From assembly GCA_018670825.1 (NCBI GenBank), contig JABHIW010000175.1:1-47688 (forward strand): DNA of 47,688 nt. Direction: 5' to 3'. The stretch comes from Candidatus Scalindua sp. GTDB taxonomy: Bacteria > Planctomycetota > Brocadiia > Brocadiales > Scalinduaceae. Under the pieces are notes generated by a model. The model was given only the letters and a program-made list of their open reading frames with translations, was not told the origin of the DNA and ran no database searches. A program made the translations under genes and the position numbers. Positions 43,168 through 47,688 of the stretch are shown one piece after another (the first letter of the stretch is position 1; every line of letters starts with the position of its first letter).

Positions 43168-44598
43168 TTATTGAGAGACAGGAAACTCTTCGGTAAGGGC
43201 AGAACCCCATTCTTCATGAGCGGTATCATGTGTTTCAGCTGGCACTTCGTGAGAAGTCGCTTCATGCCCCTGTTCCATTAAAGAGGCACCGTGGTCTTCT
43301 TGGTAAGGAGCAGTATCATGTTCTTCCTTCTCTTCATGGGGCACAGTGTCGTGATCCATTAAAGGATCTTCATGCTTTTCATGTTCCCCACCATGACCTC
43401 CTCCATGTCCTCCTCCATGTCCCCCATGATCTCTCAGCACCTCAGGTAAGTCATCCGACAGTTTAAGAAATCCCGGAGAATCTTCAAGTTCTAGTATGAT
43501 AGGCAAGTCTCTATCCACCCCTGCCCCTAACTTTTTTATCATTTCATCTACATCCAGGAGATCCATGTCCTGCGTAGATACTACTATATCAGCCAGATTT
43601 ATATTCCTGGCAGCTTCAAGCGCTACGATTAAATCTCCTCCTAAACCCGTCATCGCTAATCTTCGCAACCTTTCGCCCTCCGCCTTTGCCCTGTCAACCA
43701 GTAGTTCGCCTGCCGCATGTTTTACATGCATGTAGTGATCCCCTTCCGCCTTCTTTTCTACCATGAACTTATTCGCACTGGAAACAACCCTCGTAACTTT
43801 GGTATCCATTTCTGCTTTCAAGGACACTATTTTACCATCCTTATCTGATTGTATCTTCTGTGCAAGTGCCTCTGTGGAGGCATCGATTGTCTGGGTAATA
43901 CCTCTTTTGCCAACGGCTTTCTCTTTTGCAACATTCAACAGCTCATCTAACTCCGCAAGCTTAACATTTTTAATTTTTCTTTCTAACTGCGTGTCAAACC
44001 TCATGTCAAGTATAAGCCAGTCGATAATACGAACGTGACGTGATTTAACCTGACTTTCAAGCAATATTTTAGCTTCTGCAGCCCGTTTGCGTTTCTCATC
44101 AGGGTTATAAAGATCCTTTTCTGTCATCTTTCCCAAAACGCTTCTGGCAACATCTTTTGTTTCACTGTCTACAAACATCTTGTACCTGTTACCCGGTCCT
44201 ATTTCCTGACGAATCTTGTTCGCTTTACCTGCCATTATTTGATATTTCACTATGATATCAACGGAAACTTCATAGTCATCTGCTGTTCTTATGCGTATTT
44301 CCTTTGATTCTATCTTGCCTTCTGCATTACGTGCTTCCCGTGTCAAAGAAAGTGTCTGTACCGTACCGTCAAATAAATCCCATGTTTCAATTTGCCTTAT
44401 AAATCTATGCCAGCCTGGTTTATAGTCTTTTTGTATAACACCTCTTTTAAACCCCCATATTGCAGTTTTAACCCCTATCTGATCAATCTCAACTCTGATT
44501 ATCATAAACCTGACACCAACAACAATAACTATGATAGCGATTACAATGCTTATGGGTATGAAATATTTAGCAAAAAATTTGGCCAACAATTTTAACAT
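43168..44598 (-). CDS. SPFH/band 7 membrane protein with His/Gly-rich tail
   Basis: 476 residues. An N-terminal membrane helix (FIPISIVIAIIVIVVGVRF) is followed by an SPFH domain (EIDQIGVKTAIWG, DYEVSVDIIVKYQIM, AEGERLRRLA) like prohibitin/HflK/stomatin, then a coiled coil. The last ~80 residues are a disordered His/Gly/Glu tail (GGHGGGHGGGHGG, DHDTVPHEEKEEHD), unusual for the family and suggestive of metal binding. SPFH proteins scaffold membranes or regulate proteases. It forms a three-gene run with 44685-45938 and 45996-46592. Confidence 0.83.
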   Translation of the reverse strand: MLKLLAKFFAKYFIPISIVIAIIVIVVGVRFMIIRVEIDQIGVKTAIWGFKRGVIQKDYKPGWHRFIRQIETWDLFDGTVQTLSLTREARNAEGKIESKEIRIRTADDYEVSVDIIVKYQIMAGKANKIRQEIGPGNRYKMFVDSETKDVARSVLGKMTEKDLYNPDEKRKRAAEAKILLESQVKSRHVRIIDWLILDMRFDTQLERKIKNVKLAELDELLNVAKEKAVGKRGITQTIDASTEALAQKIQSDKDGKIVSLKAEMDTKVTRVVSSANKFMVEKKAEGDHYMHVKHAAGELLVDRAKAEGERLRRLAMTGLGGDLIVALEAARNINLADIVVSTQDMDLLDVDEMIKKLGAGVDRDLPIILELEDSPGFLKLSDDLPEVLRDHGGHGGGHGGGHGGEHEKHEDPLMDHDTVPHEEKEEHDTAPYQEDHGASLMEQGHEATSHEVPAETHDTAHEEWGSALTEEFPVSQ

Positions 44599-44684
44599 TA
44601 ATTCATTCTCCTGATACTATTCTATTCTAATATAACCCAGGTACAGGCATGATATAAAAACTACTCAAATTAGTCCTCTGATAT

Positions 44685-45938
44685 TTAGTGCCCTGAATCT
44701 CCTGCCGCCGCTGGATGTCCTGATGATTCACCATGTCCAGACGATTCACCATGTACTGAAGGTGCCGTATGTCCTCCTCCATGAGAGGATTCTTCTTCCT
44801 TCATCTTCGCGGGTTGTGACGCCTCTCCCGCTTCCTTAAACAGTCTTTCCCTTATTCTCAATTGAGGTATTTCCTCTGACGCTTTTAAAACCGGTGTTCC
44901 TATTATCTTAGCATTACGCAATCTCTTTGCATATTCCATTTTGACAAGATTGCGGCCACCTGCACCCTCAAGCGCTTTTTTAAGAGCAAAGATACCTTCC
45001 GCCTCAGCCTTCCTTACCGCAAGTATTGATGCTGCTTCTTTTTCCAGTCTATCGTAATCGGCATCGGCATCCAGCACCGCCTTAATAAGATATGCCTTCC
45101 CTGCATCCTTTATTTTATCGGATTCTGCTTTTGCATCTATCTCCATCCGATGAAGTGTTCCCATGAACCTGGATATTGCCACATCCAGTTTCTTCGTTTC
45201 TTCAGTTACTACCCTGTCCTGATTTTTTCTGGCGGCTGATGCCCTCTGCACCTGTTCCTCAACCTCTTTGTCAGCAAGCCTTCTTTCGTGTATCTTCTCC
45301 GCATATTCCCGGTAATAACGATAATCAATAAAATTCAAGGAGGTTACAAATATTCCATGTGGGTTCAGCAAACTATTCAGCTCATCAGTTGAGGCCCGTA
45401 TCTTTTCCTCCCTTTTAACGGAGTCAGGAAATTCACTGATAGACAAGTCTCCAAACTCATATCTGCAAATGGTCCTTGCATAGTCCCATATCCACTTTTC
45501 TTTAAATTCTTCACCTATACCGGTGTCCTGTACAACCTTACCTGCTATCTTTGAAATTAATTTATATTGTATGATCAAATCTATACTTACGTCACCACCA
45601 TCACGTGTCTTAAGTATGATAGGATTTCCCTGTGGGAAATCCGCAGAAATATTCGATGAAGCCATGGGCGCTTCCTGCTCTCTTTTATCAAGAATGTAAA
45701 GGTCCTGAATGAAAGGATAGTAAACTACAGCACCAGCACGGTCTATGGTTGTTATGTGACCGGTAATGTTATTGATAATCACGGCAACTTCGTCCGCTTG
45801 TATCTCCTTCCATGTCAACCTTCTACCACCTACAATGAGTAAGACGACCAAGGCTATGGGTACAATGACAAAAAATACCATTTTCTTAGAAACAAGTGGC
45901 GTCTTCTTAACACCTTTTGGGTTAAAGCTTTTTTCCAT
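44685..45938 (-). CDS. Second SPFH/band 7 membrane protein with Ser/Gly/His-rich tail
   Basis: 417 residues. N-terminal helix (VFFVIVPIALVVLLIVGG), then an SPFH domain (IQADEVAVIINNITGHITTI, DGGDVSIDLIIQYKLI, NPHGIFVTSLNFIDYRYY) and a helical segment ending KKALEGAGGRNLVKMEYAKR. The tail SSHGGGHTAPSVHGESSGHG is again His/Gly-rich. Two adjacent SPFH proteins resemble the HflK/HflC arrangement; I infer a hetero-oligomer, but no FtsH is near. 86 bases separate it from the downstream SPFH gene. Confidence 0.82.
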   Translation of the reverse strand: MEKSFNPKGVKKTPLVSKKMVFFVIVPIALVVLLIVGGRRLTWKEIQADEVAVIINNITGHITTIDRAGAVVYYPFIQDLYILDKREQEAPMASSNISADFPQGNPIILKTRDGGDVSIDLIIQYKLISKIAGKVVQDTGIGEEFKEKWIWDYARTICRYEFGDLSISEFPDSVKREEKIRASTDELNSLLNPHGIFVTSLNFIDYRYYREYAEKIHERRLADKEVEEQVQRASAARKNQDRVVTEETKKLDVAISRFMGTLHRMEIDAKAESDKIKDAGKAYLIKAVLDADADYDRLEKEAASILAVRKAEAEGIFALKKALEGAGGRNLVKMEYAKRLRNAKIIGTPVLKASEEIPQLRIRERLFKEAGEASQPAKMKEEESSHGGGHTAPSVHGESSGHGESSGHPAAAGDSGH

Positions 45939-45995
45939 TTCGAATCTCTATAATTTAAAAAATTTATACTTAATTAGTTTGTCTTAACATATACG

Positions 45996-46592
45996 CTAGC
46001 GACCTGCATAGGGGGGAATAGTTATACCAAGAACCTTAATCGCAAATTTTTTATTCTCCAGTCCAAATTGCACCTTTCCTCTTCCCGTAATAAGGGCGAT
46101 AATCGTAAAGAGAGGCAACACAACAGGAAGTAATATAAAAAGAATACATAAAGATAACAACGTTATTGGTAAAACGATGGAAATCAAAGGAAAAGCTATC
46201 AGCACAACAATCGTTATTACTGACAAGCCAAATACGATAACAGGCGGTAGAAGAAATATTGAAAACAGAACCGTTAAAAACTTCTTAAAACGGCTTTCAA
46301 TTCTACTGCCAAAAATGAAAACTCCGGAAGATGGGGCTTCTTCTACAGGAAGAGCTTCTCCTGTTCCAACACCAACCTTTTCGTCCTCTTTCGCAGGAAG
46401 AACCTCCTCCTCAGTTGTACTAACTGCTTTTTCTTCTTCCGTAGATGGGGCCTCTTCGGCTACAGCACTAACCGTTTCTTCTCCCTCAGAAGAGGGGGAC
46501 TCCTCGGTTACGGCGTCAACCGCTTCTTCTTTTGAAGAAGGGGTTTCTTCCGATGCTTTAGCTATCTTTTGTTTCTTTTTTCTCTTCCACAT
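45996..46592 (-). CDS. Acidic-repeat membrane protein preceding the SPFH genes
   Basis: 198 residues. After a lysine-rich start (MWKRKKKQKIAK) comes an acidic repeat region built from EEAPSSEE-like units to about residue 85, then hydrophobic segments from about 105 to 165 (probably two to three membrane helices) and a short tail (GLENKKFAIKVLGITIPPYA). I do not recognise a family. Same strand and 57 bases before the SPFH pair, so likely co-transcribed and possibly a membrane partner. The acidic repeat is low complexity. Confidence 0.65.
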   Translation of the reverse strand: MWKRKKKQKIAKASEETPSSKEEAVDAVTEESPSSEGEETVSAVAEEAPSTEEEKAVSTTEEEVLPAKEDEKVGVGTGEALPVEEAPSSGVFIFGSRIESRFKKFLTVLFSIFLLPPVIVFGLSVITIVVLIAFPLISIVLPITLLSLCILFILLPVVLPLFTIIALITGRGKVQFGLENKKFAIKVLGITIPPYAGR

Positions 46593-46745
46593 TTATGATA
46601 ATCTTATATGTATTTAAGATAAGTATCTTATCTTGACATTAGGAATATTAACCGATATTATCTATTTAGTCGTCAATGAATTAGGCAGAATTTAGCAGTT
46701 AATTCTATGTAAAAAAAACTTAAAGTCAAGCGAAATTTACAAGTT

Positions 46746-47688
46746 ATGGAAACACAATATTACCCGACATTCAGCGAATTCAGGGAACTTTCAAAGAAAG
46801 GGAATGTAATACCCGTATACCGTCAACTGTTTGCGGATACTCTGACTCCCGTAACTGCATTTCAGAAGGTTTCAGATACAGATTACGCATTTCTCCTGGA
46901 GAGCGCAGACGGTGGCGCAAAAATAGCGAGATATTCACTTATAGGCAGTAATCCCTTTTCAGGATTCAAATGTAAAGGCCACAACGTAGAGATCTTTAAC
47001 GACAAAGAAATTACGCGTTTGGAAACCACAGATCCCATCAAAGTGCTGGAACAACAGATTAGTAAATTCTCTCCCGTACGCGTAAATGGCTTACCGGACT
47101 TTTTTGGCGGGGCAGTTGGATACACATCCTATGATTCTGTGCGCTATGTCGAAACGCTGCCGGATTCAACAGTCGATGACTTAAATCTGCCGGATATGTA
47201 CTTTATGTTCTATGATGAAACAATTGTATTTGACCACTTAAACAAAACGATAAAAGTTGTTTGCGCAGCCCATATAGACGAAAGAGATATTCAAGATATC
47301 TATGAAGATGCAGTTAATAAGATAGATAATGTTACTAATAAGCTCCGCACCCCTGTAATGACGTTGAGTGATGATATTACCGAAAAAGGAGAGCTAAGCC
47401 TGAAGTTCTCATCGAATTTCAAGAAATCTGACTTTCTACAGGCAGTCGAAACCTGTAAAGAATACATTCGTGCCGGAGACGTAATACAGACGGTTCTTTC
47501 GCAACGCCTGCAAACAGAGATAAACGCTAAGCCTATTAATATTTACCGCACACTAAGGGTAATCAACCCCTCTCCGTATATGTTCTATATAAAAATGAAG
47601 GATTTGGAGCTGATAGGCTCCTCTCCCGAAGTTATGGTAAAAGTGAACGACGAAAACATTAACGTAAGGCCAATAGCAGGAACAAGAA
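46746..47688 (+). CDS. trpE: Anthranilate synthase component I, N-terminal part (runs off window)
   Basis: 314 codons are visible and the gene continues past the right edge. METQYYPTFSEFRELSKKGN opens a typical TrpE N-terminal domain: VIPVYRQLFADTLTPVTAFQ, AFLLESADGG, YSLIGSNPF (part of the Trp feedback site), then the chorismate-binding half starts with DVIQTVLSQRL, INPSPYMFYI, GSSPEVMVKV and RPIAGTR at the end. With TrpG it converts chorismate and glutamine to anthranilate, the first step of tryptophan synthesis. Start ATG 46746; the ribosome site is weak. Confidence 0.95.
   Translation, partial: METQYYPTFSEFRELSKKGNVIPVYRQLFADTLTPVTAFQKVSDTDYAFLLESADGGAKIARYSLIGSNPFSGFKCKGHNVEIFNDKEITRLETTDPIKVLEQQISKFSPVRVNGLPDFFGGAVGYTSYDSVRYVETLPDSTVDDLNLPDMYFMFYDETIVFDHLNKTIKVVCAAHIDERDIQDIYEDAVNKIDNVTNKLRTPVMTLSDDITEKGELSLKFSSNFKKSDFLQAVETCKEYIRAGDVIQTVLSQRLQTEINAKPINIYRTLRVINPSPYMFYIKMKDLELIGSSPEVMVKVNDENINVRPIAGTR

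Larger units (their letters stand above)
42515..43394. repeat. 440-bp direct tandem duplication across convergent gene ends
   Basis: Copy 1 is 42515-42954 and copy 2 is 42955-43394. Bases shifted by exactly 440 match over the whole unit, e.g. CAGGAAACATAAAGAACAAT at 42523 and 42963. Only scattered substitutions and one +1 and one -1 indel separate them. The junction lies at CCACCAT-TACCGT. Each copy carries the 3' end of the plus-strand coiled-coil gene and the 3' end of the minus-strand SPFH gene. Confidence 0.92.

Noticed and set aside
46177..46617. 146-codon plus-strand frame rich in Ser/Ala
   Set aside because: Complement of the acidic repeats of the membrane protein on the minus strand; a low-complexity shadow.

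Overview
The window looks like chromosome of a low-GC anaerobic planctomycete of the anammox type (a Candidatus Scalindua-like relative is my best guess). This is inferred from gene content: a Ni-CO dehydrogenase start at the left edge, many c-type cytochromes with CxxCH motifs, a DUF1800/DUF1501 pair, desulfoferrodoxin and rubrerythrin-type proteins, and a cbb3 oxidase cluster. No rRNA is present, so taxonomy is unproven.

Layout. Positions 1-3600 are mobile-element debris: the 5' end of a CO dehydrogenase gene with a folded leader, an orphan antitoxin, small hypothetical genes, palindromic repeats and a truncated REP-associated transposase. Positions 3614-10192 form a probable surface operon: a 1591-residue repeat-rich DUF1800 protein, a Tat-exported DUF1501 protein and a small YTxxE-repeat protein. 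Positions 10420-17918 are all minus strand: a small conserved protein, a tetraheme cytochrome, an iron-sulfur-type flavoprotein, aspartase, a cytosolic superoxide reductase, a DUF3365 cytochrome, and an aldehyde dehydrogenase/TPP enzyme pair. Positions 18584-22544 hold a plus-strand set: a Tat-exported superoxide reductase-like protein, then an FAD reductase, a double desulforedoxin, a rubredoxin-desulforedoxin fusion, two ferritin-like diiron proteins and a 40-residue desulforedoxin. Positions 23440-31907 hold a cytochrome c'-like protein and a cbb3 oxidase module: ccoI, ccoS, a fused ccoN-ccoO, ccoQ, a monoheme ccoP, ccoG and a TauE/SafE-like protein. Positions 31908-37581 carry a MITE, a DUF1566 protein, GtrA, tRNA-Asn and a minus-strand gap-pgk-rpe-accD run. 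The right end has a lipoprotein, small basic/hypothetical genes, a GC-rich structured stretch with a strong terminator, an epimerase, two SPFH (band 7) membrane proteins with His-rich tails facing a His-rich coiled-coil protein, and the start of trpE.

How the genes work together (inference). The stretch from about 10.7 to 31.9 kb reads as an oxygen and superoxide defence island: superoxide reductases remove superoxide, a flavoprotein reductase and small FeS4 proteins supply electrons, diiron proteins remove peroxide, and a high-affinity cbb3 oxidase consumes O2. The most notable structural observations are the modular desulforedoxin cassette, a 440-bp tandem duplication across two convergent gene ends (42515-43394), and MITEs flanked by 9-bp target duplications.
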